Shown here piece by piece: positions 1 to 6,337 of a stretch of 6,898 nucleotides of DNA. Made by a program: the position numbers and the translations under genes. Source of the stretch: Acidobacteriota bacterium (GTDB lineage: Bacteria > Acidobacteriota > Vicinamibacteria > Vicinamibacterales > UBA8438); NCBI GenBank assembly GCA_003533545.1, contig DQEK01000404.1, positions 1-6,898 of the forward strand, read 5' to 3'. Each line of letters starts with the position of its first letter. The stretch's first letter is position 1. The notes beneath the pieces are model-generated. The model saw only the letters and a list, made by a program, of their open reading frames with translations. It ran no database searches and was not told the origin of the DNA.

Positions 1-400
1 CCATTTCTTGTGCCTCTGGTGTCAAGGCGGGGAGTCGGCCGTTTGGGGGATCTACAATTAGTGACGTGCGCCCAGTTGCTGTGCCACGGTCCCACCATAC
101 TTGGTTGTAGGCCAGTCCGAGGTCCCGTTCGGGTGTTAGTTCGGCACGTCGTTCAGATGATGCTCGAGTCGCGGCGTTGTCGTTTTGTTGAGCCACTTCC
201 TCGGCTGTCAGGAATGCTCTCCCGGACAGTTCGGTCGGCCGTTGTAATGGTGTGATGGTCGCGTACGACCAGACGCCCTGTAGGTCCGGGTCGCCCCAGG
301 GGGTCCGAGCTGTATCGATAGATTGCCCCACGGCGGGCATCGCTATCAGTCCGAGCACCAAAACGTTACCTATGGCTGACAGGATGGTAGCGCGGCTCAT
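1..400 (-). CDS. Secreted conserved protein of unknown function, PDLQGVW family (3' end beyond window)
   Basis: This reading frame is open through the left edge, so only its first 133 codons are visible. It starts at an ATG at 400-398, with AGGAG 8 bases upstream. Residues 1-25 form a typical Sec signal peptide: a short basic n-region (MSRAT), a hydrophobic core (VLVLGLIA), and a likely cleavage after AVG or AVGQ. The mature part begins with a W-G-D-P-D-L-Q-G-V-W-S-Y motif (35-46), then TPLQRP (50-55), an acidic/basic helical stretch (65-92), AYNQVWWDRG (97-106) and RTSLIVDPPNGRLPALTPEA (111-130). From memory, this motif series belongs to a widespread family of secreted or lipoprotein-like proteins of about 300 or more residues, with no known function, often present in many copies in Acidobacteriota and some Proteobacteria. 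It lies downstream of the TonB receptor on the same strand, 214 bases away. A broken paralogue lies at 3327-3008. The gene assignment is secure; the function is unknown. Confidence 0.88.
   Translation of the reverse strand, partial: MSRATILSAIGNVLVLGLIAMPAVGQSIDTARTPWGDPDLQGVWSYATITPLQRPTELSGRAFLTAEEVAQQNDNAATRASSERRAELTPERDLGLAYNQVWWDRGTATGRTSLIVDPPNGRLPALTPEAQEM
95..289 (-). repeat. Paralogous segment, copy A (inside intact secreted gene)
   Basis: This segment, from the Pro codon of PDLQGV to the first Trp of QVWW, aligns base for base with 3011-3204 on the same strand. By hand I count about 25 substitutions and one single-base gap over 195 bases, roughly 87% identity. Most substitutions fall at third codon positions. 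Identity drops abruptly on both sides, so this is a shared module or gene-conversion tract, not a whole-gene duplicate. Confidence 0.85.
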
Positions 401-614
401 GTTGCTCTCTCCTCGCGTAATCGAACCTCACGGCAGGCCCGTCTGGCAGTCATGAATTCTGAGTCTCAGACGCATTGCACAGGCCCGGCAGCGATGAGCG
501 GTTCTCCAAACCACCAGAATCGTACAGATTCTCCAACACCGAAGCCATTTCAGGCGAGAAAAACTTGAGGGCACCGATCAGTGTCAACGTCCCCGACACC
601 AAATCCCGTGGCGC
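401..614. other. Intergenic region between TonB receptor and left-edge secreted gene
   Basis: There is no strong gene here. The minus strand has an exact TTGACA at 587-582, but no good -10 hexamer at 16-18 bases (only GTTTTT-like sequence follows), so a promoter is not established. A 49-codon frame starting with GTG at 599 and ending at TGA 452-450 has a short hydrophobic stretch but no convincing ribosome binding site. No U-tract terminator was found after the receptor stop codon. Confidence 0.4.
409..413 (-). promoter_or_regulatory. Ribosome binding site of the left-edge secreted protein
   Basis: AGGAG, within a purine run GAGGAGAGAG, sits 8 bases before the ATG at 400. This spacing and the signal peptide that follows fix the start of the edge gene. 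Confidence 0.7.
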
Positions 615-3014
615 TCATTTCCCCAGATTGAACCGACCGCCGATGACGAAGGCTCTAGGTAGACCGGGATAGCCGAGCGCGCTCTCGTACTGCGCGTCGG
701 TCAGATTGTCCACCCGCAAAAACATGGTCAGTCCGGCACTGATTCGATACTGGCCACTGAGGCTCACGAGGGTGTAGCCGGGGTTCAGCGTGATGTCGAC
801 CGGCAGGCCGTCAGAGAGTCGCGATAGGCCGAGCCGGGAGGCGTCGTGCCGGTCTCCGGTTATCCGCATGTTTAGGTGGATACTGGCGGCCCCCTGCGTA
901 TAGTTGACGCTGAGGTTCCCTGAGTGCCTTGGACGACGCAACAGAGGCTGGCCGGGTTGAAATTGCTCGCTGGTGCTGACGCTCGCTACCACCGCGGTGT
1001 CGACGTAAGCATAGGAGGCCATCGCCGTCACGCCGCCGATCGGCCGCTGGAGTCCTCCCTCGAGCTCGATTCCGCGTGCTTGGGAGCCGTCGATGTTGAG
1101 GTAGTCAGGAATACCGTCCCCTCCCCATCCTGGTGAGTATTGGAACGCGACCTGGTCTCTGTAATCGTTGTCGAACCAGGTGGCTCGCCCTAACCAGCGC
1201 TGCGCATCGAAGGTGATCTCGGCTCCTGCATCAATGGTGGTGGCGCGCTCGGGCGTCAGTGCGGCGTTGCCATCGACCCAGGCTGAGCCAAACAGCTCTG
1301 AAAACGTCGGGTTCTTGACCCCTCTGCCAACGTTGGCAAAGAGCTTCACCGAGGACACCGCTCCGTCGGTGATCGCCAGGGGGTAGCCGCCGACGGATAT
1401 CTTCGGACTGGCTTCTGTGCCGAACCTGGAGTTGTCGTCTACTCTGATCCCGGCGGTCGCGAACCATTGATCGGCCAAGACGAACTGTTGCTGGACGAAG
1501 TAGGCATGGTTGGCAATACCGAACCCCGCCGCCGTGCGGTCTCGTTCGAGCAGGGGGTCTTTGTCATGCTCGTACTCGTACCCAGCGCTGAGGACCTGTT
1601 CACTCAGCCAGGTCACATTGGCTTGGTATTTGACCGTGTTTCGACGAAACTCCGAGGCGAACGTGTAGGGCCAGTCTGACACCCCGTAAGGGGTGCTCGC
1701 GAGAAACTGACCAGCATCCAGCTCTGATGGGTCGGCGGCCAACGTGCTGAAGGTCGTTTGATCAACTAAGCGCACAAGTCTCGGGCTATTCGGAAAAATT
1801 GCGCCCGGTTTCCCCGCCAGCACGGCAAAGACGTTGTACGTAGGGTCAGATATTTCGTCGTTCGACACTTGGTCGTTGCGGAAGTAGGTGACAACCGCAG
1901 AATGGTTGAAGCGGGTGTTCACAGTGTGATCGAACGTCAAGTGCCCAGAGTAGTCCTCGCTGTCGGCGAGGGTGCCATTGTCGCCAGGGCCGTAGACCAT
2001 CGGACCGACCGCCCGACCACGTGCGTTACCGTAGCGACCGGCTGCCCGCAGGCGTATCTGGTCGCCGAGGATGGCCCCGAAGCTGCCGTCGACTGAGGAC
2101 TGGTCGAAACGGTCTCCATCGGGGAGTTGCTCTTGGAAGGCGCCGTCGCTTCCTCGGTAGGCGGCACCCAGTTGGTAGTCGATGCGCTGCTGCGCACCGC
2201 CGAGTATACGGAGGTCGCTTCGCGTCGTATTGAATGTCCCGCCTTCGAACGACCCGTAAACTCGTGGCGCTGCGGTTGGACTCCCTCGCTTGGTGAAAAT
2301 CTGGACCACTGAGCCGATGGCGCCCGAACCGTACAACGCCGACTGAGCGCCCCGGACGACTTCGACTCGATCGATCTCCGTGGCCGAAATGCGGCTGAAG
2401 TCGAATTGTCCTCCACTGACGTTGACTCGAACCCCATCGACAAGAACATGGTTATAGTCGGACTCCCCGCCCCTGGAGAACAACGATGCCATGCTGCCCT
2501 CACGTCCGGTCGAGGCGATATTCAACCCCGGGACCTGCTGGACGACCTCGGCAAGCGACGGGCTACCGAGGGCTTGAATGTCCTCGGCCGTGAAGACGGA
2601 GAAGGACTCGGTGACCGACGCCCGGCTTTCGGCGGTGCTTGAGGCGGTGACCACGATCGTGTCATTCAGCGGAGCCAGCCCAAGCTGAAAGTTCTGGGTC
2701 TCACTGGCATCTAGCTGAAGGGTGACGGTGCCAACGGCGAATCCTTCGAGCTGCGCCCGCAGGCGATAGCTTCCCGCGGCCTGGAGCTGGAGCTGATAGC
2801 GACCGTCCGGAAGGGTCGTGGTAGTTCCCGTCACTCGATTGCCGCGGAGCGCCTGGACGGTAGCTCCGGGCAGTGCTGCGCCGGAACTGTCCGTGACGGT
2901 GCCGGTCACCATGAGTGCCTGCCGCGCGGCGATGGGAGTCGTGACGACGAGGCTGGTTGCTAGGAGTGAGACCGCCCCACAAACCACACTCGCTTTGAAA
3001 CGTTTTGTCACCAT
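615..3014 (-). CDS. TonB-dependent outer-membrane receptor, BtuB-like, with carboxypeptidase-regulatory-like N-terminal domain
   Basis: This is a 799-residue outer-membrane active-transport receptor, which would be powered by TonB-ExbBD (not seen in the window). A signal peptide covers residues 1-30 (basic MVTKRFK, hydrophobic core, cleavage near PIAA). A CarboxypepD_reg-like beta-sandwich spans about 36-115 (VTGTVTDSSGAALPGATV start). DTIVVTAS at 118-125 looks like a BtuB-type TonB box. The plug domain spans about 131-243, with LAEVVQQVPGLNI, SRGG, VLVDGVRVN, RVEVVRGAQSALYGSGAIG and V-IFTKRG. The 22-strand barrel fills the rest and ends with a NLTDAQYESALGYPG motif typical of vitamin B12/siderophore-type receptors. 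The last residue is Lys, not the usual aromatic. The ATG at 3014 overlaps the end of a broken upstream gene and has no clear Shine-Dalgarno; GTG at 3011 is an alternative start, overlapping the upstream stop as GTGA. The family is secure. The ligand is not: the BtuB resemblance does not prove cobalamin, and no cobalamin riboswitch is seen upstream. Confidence 0.95.
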   Translation of the reverse strand: MVTKRFKASVVCGAVSLLATSLVVTTPIAARQALMVTGTVTDSSGAALPGATVQALRGNRVTGTTTTLPDGRYQLQLQAAGSYRLRAQLEGFAVGTVTLQLDASETQNFQLGLAPLNDTIVVTASSTAESRASVTESFSVFTAEDIQALGSPSLAEVVQQVPGLNIASTGREGSMASLFSRGGESDYNHVLVDGVRVNVSGGQFDFSRISATEIDRVEVVRGAQSALYGSGAIGSVVQIFTKRGSPTAAPRVYGSFEGGTFNTTRSDLRILGGAQQRIDYQLGAAYRGSDGAFQEQLPDGDRFDQSSVDGSFGAILGDQIRLRAAGRYGNARGRAVGPMVYGPGDNGTLADSEDYSGHLTFDHTVNTRFNHSAVVTYFRNDQVSNDEISDPTYNVFAVLAGKPGAIFPNSPRLVRLVDQTTFSTLAADPSELDAGQFLASTPYGVSDWPYTFASEFRRNTVKYQANVTWLSEQVLSAGYEYEHDKDPLLERDRTAAGFGIANHAYFVQQQFVLADQWFATAGIRVDDNSRFGTEASPKISVGGYPLAITDGAVSSVKLFANVGRGVKNPTFSELFGSAWVDGNAALTPERATTIDAGAEITFDAQRWLGRATWFDNDYRDQVAFQYSPGWGGDGIPDYLNIDGSQARGIELEGGLQRPIGGVTAMASYAYVDTAVVASVSTSEQFQPGQPLLRRPRHSGNLSVNYTQGAASIHLNMRITGDRHDASRLGLSRLSDGLPVDITLNPGYTLVSLSGQYRISAGLTMFLRVDNLTDAQYESALGYPGLPRAFVIGGRFNLGK

Positions 3015-3327
3015 ACCTGGTTGTAGGCCAGGCCGAGGTCCCGTAAGGGCGTTAGTTCGGCACGTCGTTCAGATGATGCTTGAGTCGCGGCGTCGTCGTT
3101 TTGCCGGGCCACCTTCTCGGCCGTCAAGAACGCTCCCCCGGACAGTTCGGTCGGCCGTTGTGGTGGTGTGACGGTACCTATGACCGCACGCCCTGCAGGT
3201 CCGGTGCACTCCACGCCGTAAGAGGAGCTGATGCGGGAGTGTTGGCCGGCGGCGCGGCAGCGAAAGGCGGGCATGGAACCAAGGCCGAGAGCACTATAGC
3301 CGCGACCGCGAGATATCGATAGTCCAT
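3008..3327 (-). pseudogene. Frameshifted and truncated PDLQGVW-family secreted protein gene
   Basis: A good start exists at ATG 3327-3325, with GGAGAG a few bases upstream. It begins a clear signal peptide (MDYRYLAVAAIVLSALVP), then a Pro/Ala linker and the family motif W-S-A-P-D-L-Q-G-V. The family Trp after this motif is Arg, and two codons on, a TAG at 3180-3178 stops the frame after 49 residues. Compared with the intact paralogue at 400-1, one base is missing at this TAG. The downstream frame then continues the family (TPPQRPTELSGGAFLTAEKV, SSERRAELTP, GLAYNQVW) until TGA at 3010-3008, just where the paralogue reads WWDRG. So the gene has lost its frame and all of its 3' portion. The longer frame open from 3376 has no family resemblance before the shift. 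A sequencing error could explain the shift but not the missing 3' part. The segment may still act as a leader for the receptor gene. Confidence 0.82.
3011..3204 (-). repeat. Paralogous segment, copy B (inside broken gene)
   Basis: This is the partner of 95-289. It has one base fewer where copy A reads TCG TAC GCG ACC; copy B reads TCA TAG GTA CC. That loss creates an in-frame TAG and shifts the rest into another frame. The similarity ends at the Trp codon 3013-3011, immediately before TGA 3010-3008. Confidence 0.85.
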
Positions 3328-3331
3328 TTGA

Positions 3332-3337
3332 CTCTCC
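3332..3337 (-). promoter_or_regulatory. Ribosome binding site of the broken secreted gene
   Basis: GGAGAG ends 4 bases before the ATG at 3327; its GGAG core is 6 bases away. This supports 3327, not 3376, as the original start. Confidence 0.5.
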
Positions 3338-3367
3338 AAGCGTCTCCATGATGGACGCGTGACTAAC

Positions 3368-3396
3368 TTGACGCAAGAATTGCGCCCATGTACAAC
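3368..3396 (+). promoter_or_regulatory. Candidate sigma-70-type promoter for the propeller-dehydrogenase pair
   Basis: TTGACG (3368-3373; 5 of 6 to TTGACA) is followed after exactly 17 bases by TACAAC (3391-3396; 4 of 6 to TATAAT). It lies about 105 bases upstream of the first plus-strand gene, in the divergent intergenic region, where a promoter is required. Host promoter rules are unknown, so this is a consensus match only. Confidence 0.35.
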
Positions 3397-3490
3397 GCTC
3401 CGATCTTTGCCGCTTTCGCCATGCTGACCGTTACCTGGGCGGTTTAATCCCTCCTATCCTCCCAGGTCCTGTGTTACAAGTCTGAACCTG

Positions 3491-3510
3491 AGAGGAACAA
3501 ATGTCGGAGG
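3491..3510 (+). promoter_or_regulatory. Two tandem ribosome binding sites serving two possible starts
   Basis: AGAGG (3491-3495) is 5 bases before ATG 3501. A second, stronger GGAGG (3506-3510) is 8 bases before ATG 3519 in the same frame. The later start gives a more typical short n-region for the signal peptide, so which start is used is undecided. Confidence 0.5.
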
Positions 3511-4511
3511 TGACTCCCATGTCGCGGTATATGTTTTCCTGCGTTCTGCTCCTACGCCTGCTTAGCACAGATGCTTTCGCTGCCCAGGCCTGCGAGCCGG
3601 ATGGCGAAGTTCGATTCGTCTGTGGCCTCACAAATCCTGAAGATTTGTATCGGATTCCGGATACGCCATGGGTGATTGCTTCCGGCCGGGTGTCCGATGT
3701 GGAGGGGCCGATTTATGCTGTGGACATTCGTAATTACAGTTCTCGAGTTGTATTTCCTGAAAACACTTCGTTGCCTGAACATGACAACGTCACCTATCAA
3801 GATTGCCCAGGGCCAAACACCAGTAGCTTTCAACCCCATGGTCTTACCCTACGAGAAGGTAACGGCGGCGTGCACACCTTATATGTTGTGGGCCACGGTG
3901 AACGTGAAGCTATTGAGGTATTCGATTTAGATGTTCGCGGGACCTTTCCATCGCTTAAATGGATCGGTTGTATCGTTGCTCCGGAAGGGACTCGGCGGAT
4001 CAATTCAATTAGTGCTTTACCCGACGGTGCCATCGCGGCCACAAATTTTGATACCGCCGGCGGTGAATTGTGGGAATGGCATCCAGCTAACGGTTGGACT
4101 GAAGTGCCAGGAAGCCAAATGCCTGGCCCCAACGGCCTTGTTTCTTCCGCAGACGGTCGGTGGTTCTATATCGGTGGCTGGAGCGATCAGGCGCTCGTGC
4201 GCCTATCCCGGGGAACAACCCCGGTGCAAATGGAGGCGGTCCCCGTCGGATTCAACGTAGACAACGTGCGCTGGGGGACCGATGGAACCGTAGTGGTCGC
4301 CGGTCACGTTACGCGGTGCGATTCTGACCCCTGCGAACTGGCGGTTGCTCGTGTTGCGAAGGTGCATCCGACTACGTTCAACGTGCAACAACTTGTGGAC
4401 TATAAGGGCACTGATTTTTTTCAGCTGGGTACTGTTGCTATCGAAGTAGATGATGAAATCTGGGTCGGAGGCATACGAGGGAGCCTCGGTATTGCCAGGT
4501 TTCCACAATAG
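3501..4511 (+). CDS. Secreted paraoxonase-like / SMP-30-like beta-propeller hydrolase (putative lactonase)
   Basis: This is a 336-residue protein with a signal peptide (hydrophobic core near 11-21, likely cleavage at AFA around residue 28), so periplasmic or secreted. It resembles six-bladed calcium propeller hydrolases. The paraoxonase PON1 catalytic-calcium ligands can be matched in order: Glu47 (NPEDL; PON1 Glu53), Asn168 (RINSIS; Asn168), Asn211 (GPNGL; Asn224), Asp254-Asn255 (NVDNV; Asp269-Asn270). The His dyad is also present: His113 (FQPHGL; PON1 His115) and His132 (VVGHG; His134), with the same 19-residue spacing. PON1 Asp169, a structural-calcium ligand, is Ser169 here. Six cysteines lie in the mature part (31, 41, 102, 157, 273, 278). 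The family chiefly hydrolyses lactones and aryl esters; the true substrate here is unknown. It precedes the PQQ dehydrogenase by 40 bases on the same strand, so co-transcription is likely. Base composition is less GC-rich than its neighbour. An alternative in-frame start is ATG 3519. Confidence 0.82.
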   Translation: MSEVTPMSRYMFSCVLLLRLLSTDAFAAQACEPDGEVRFVCGLTNPEDLYRIPDTPWVIASGRVSDVEGPIYAVDIRNYSSRVVFPENTSLPEHDNVTYQDCPGPNTSSFQPHGLTLREGNGGVHTLYVVGHGEREAIEVFDLDVRGTFPSLKWIGCIVAPEGTRRINSISALPDGAIAATNFDTAGGELWEWHPANGWTEVPGSQMPGPNGLVSSADGRWFYIGGWSDQALVRLSRGTTPVQMEAVPVGFNVDNVRWGTDGTVVVAGHVTRCDSDPCELAVARVAKVHPTTFNVQQLVDYKGTDFFQLGTVAIEVDDEIWVGGIRGSLGIARFPQ

Positions 4512-4540
4512 AGGGCTGCTTCGCCAGACGACGAACCGGA

Positions 4541-4545
4541 AGGAG
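4541..4545 (+). promoter_or_regulatory. Ribosome binding site fixing the PQQ dehydrogenase start
   Basis: AGGAG, within GGAAGGAG, lies 6 bases before ATG 4552. The open frame extends upstream to 4450 within the preceding gene, but only the 4552 start has this site and is followed directly by a signal peptide. Confidence 0.75.
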
Positions 4546-4551
4546 CGTAGC

Positions 4552-6174
4552 ATGAAGCTATTTACTGCGGCCGTTTTAATCTCGCTTGCGGCCGCGTCGA
4601 ACGCGCAGACACTATCTGAGGAGGCTCCGCCGTTTTCCTCGGTGTCGGCCGAGCGGTTGCTTAACGCCGACGGTGAACCGCAAAACTGGCTGATGTACTC
4701 GGGCGACTACAAGAGTCAGCGCTACAGCAGACTCGATCAGATCGACCGAGGGAACGCGGACAATCTCCAGATTGCGTGGGTCCATCAGCTCGCGGTGCTT
4801 GACCAGGCCGAGACGACGCCGATCGTGGTGGATGGTGTGATGTACATCACCGAATCGCCTAGCACGGTCATCGCGGTCGAAGCGGCAACCGGACGACCCT
4901 ACTGGCGCTACGAACACCCCTTGCCGGACGAGATGGTGTTTTGCTGTGGACGGAACAATCGGGGGGTGGCCGTGCAGGGCGACCGCGTCATCATGAGCAC
5001 GCTTGACGCGCATCTAGTGGCGCTCGACGCGAGAACGGGGAGCGTGATGTGGGAGGCGGAGACCCAGGAGACCGCCTCGGGCTACAGTAAGACGGCGGCG
5101 CCGTTGATTGTGGGCAACAAGGTGTTGAGCGGGGTGGCGGGTGGCGAGTATGGCATTCGTGGGTTCGTAGACGCCTACAACATCGATACCGGGGACCGCG
5201 ACTGGCGGTTCTTCACGACGCCGGGCCCGGACAACCCCGACAGCCAGACTTGGTCGGGGGACTCGTGGCGCCGGGGAGGGTCCGCCACGTGGATGACCGG
5301 GTCCTACGATCCGGAGCTGAATCTCGTCTATTGGGGCACCGGGAATCCCGGTCCGGACTACGACGGCACGGTGCGCGTGGGTGACAACCTCTACTCAGAC
5401 TCGGTGGTGGCGCTTGACGCCGACACTGGCGAAATGAAGTGGTATTTTCAGTTCACCCCGCACGACATTCACGACTGGGACTCGACACAGATTCCGATAC
5501 TCGCCGACACGATGTTCGACGGCGAGCCACGGAAGCTGATGCTTTTTCCGAATCGCAATGCTTTTTTCTATGTGCTGGACCGAGAGACTGGTGAGTTCCT
5601 GCTCGGAACACCCTATGCGAAGCAGACCTGGGCCGAGGGGCTCGACTCGAACGGTCGGCCGATTCTCGTGCCGGGCAAGGAGCCGTCGGTCGACGGCACC
5701 GTGGTGTCGCCGGCCATCACCGGTGGGTCCAACTGGTGGTCACCCACCTACAGCCCACGCACCGACCTTCTCTATGTGATGGCCTACGATGCCGAGACGC
5801 GGTATTACATCCGCAAGACTGCTTATGAGGAGGGGGATAGCTATCGTGCTGGCGGTGGCGAGAGTCCAGAGTCACCCGAGTCGTATCACCGGGCCGTGCG
5901 GGCCCTTTCGCCACAGACCGGCGAGTTGCGCTGGGAGTTCCCGGTCAATCCACGGTCAACCTCTGGCCTGATGTCGACGGCGGGTGATCTCGTCTTTGGT
6001 GGGACGGCCGATGGGTATTTTTTCGCGCTCGATGCGGAGAGCGGTGAGGAACTCTGGCACAAGTCGGTGGGTGGGCGCGTCCACGCGGCACCGATCAGCT
6101 ATGCGGTCGCTGGGAAGCAGTATGTCGCCATCGCTGCCGGCAACGCCGTTTTCTCGTTTGCGCTCCCGAATTGA
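4552..6174 (+). CDS. PQQ-dependent alcohol dehydrogenase (methanol/ethanol family), lanthanide-type signature
   Basis: This is a 540-residue periplasmic quinoprotein that oxidises alcohols (or aldehydes), passing electrons to a cytochrome c not seen in this window. The signal peptide is MKLFTAAVLISLAAASNA (cleavage near residue 18). The mature part is an eight-bladed propeller with repeated A-x-D-x-x-T/S-G-x-x-x-W docking motifs. Active-site residues matched to methanol dehydrogenase MxaF: vicinal Cys131-Cys132 (MxaF 103-104), Arg137 (109), Glu199 in GGEYG (metal ligand, 177), Trp247 (243), Asn265 in GTGNPGP (metal ligand, 261), Asp308 in the TPHDIHDWD segment (catalytic base, 303), Arg335 (331) and Asn394. 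Asp310, two after the catalytic Asp, is the extra acidic residue found in XoxF/ExaF-type lanthanide enzymes, where calcium MxaF has Ala. There is no heme-binding CxxCH and no C-terminal cytochrome domain, so this is a type I quinoprotein and not a quinohemoprotein. No pqq biosynthesis gene, cytochrome cL or MxaJ-like gene is nearby. The physiological substrate is unknown. Confidence 0.95.
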   Translation: MKLFTAAVLISLAAASNAQTLSEEAPPFSSVSAERLLNADGEPQNWLMYSGDYKSQRYSRLDQIDRGNADNLQIAWVHQLAVLDQAETTPIVVDGVMYITESPSTVIAVEAATGRPYWRYEHPLPDEMVFCCGRNNRGVAVQGDRVIMSTLDAHLVALDARTGSVMWEAETQETASGYSKTAAPLIVGNKVLSGVAGGEYGIRGFVDAYNIDTGDRDWRFFTTPGPDNPDSQTWSGDSWRRGGSATWMTGSYDPELNLVYWGTGNPGPDYDGTVRVGDNLYSDSVVALDADTGEMKWYFQFTPHDIHDWDSTQIPILADTMFDGEPRKLMLFPNRNAFFYVLDRETGEFLLGTPYAKQTWAEGLDSNGRPILVPGKEPSVDGTVVSPAITGGSNWWSPTYSPRTDLLYVMAYDAETRYYIRKTAYEEGDSYRAGGGESPESPESYHRAVRALSPQTGELRWEFPVNPRSTSGLMSTAGDLVFGGTADGYFFALDAESGEELWHKSVGGRVHAAPISYAVAGKQYVAIAAGNAVFSFALPN

Positions 6175-6337
6175 CAGGGAACGTGTGGTCGTTTCATGAG
6201 CCGGGAGAACGCGGGGCGGTGCTCATCTCTGGCTTGTCGTGCCAGGCAAGGTCCGAACGATCTTGAGACCCTGTCCCTTCGGGCGGTTGGGTCCGGAGAC
6301 AGTCCTTGGCACTCACGCAGGCGTCGCGTGTGCTGAG

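Noticed and set aside
1937..2503. 188-codon minus-strand frame inside the receptor gene
   Set aside because: It is a shadow frame of the GC-rich receptor gene, with low-complexity Ser/Arg/Thr composition and no recognisable domain.
95..3204. Two similar segments flanking the receptor as ends of a transposon
   Set aside because: They are direct copies of coding sequence within paralogous genes; there are no terminal inverted repeats, target duplications or transposase.
3014..3330. Cobalamin riboswitch upstream of the BtuB-like receptor
   Set aside because: The region is fully explained by the broken secreted-protein gene, and no B12-box-like sequence was recognised.
3328..3376. Extended start (3376) for the minus-strand frame that ends at 3008
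   Set aside because: Its first part is out of frame with the real signal peptide starting at 3327 and shows no family resemblance; only the part after the frameshift is homologous.
3388..3447. Nineteen-residue hydrophobic frame (ATG TAC AAC to TAA) between the divergent genes
   Set aside because: It overlaps the candidate -10 element, has no ribosome binding site, and would start upstream of the predicted transcript start.
4450..4551. Longer N-terminal extension of the PQQ dehydrogenase frame
   Set aside because: It overlaps the end of the propeller gene and would bury the signal peptide; ATG 4552 has an ideal ribosome binding site.
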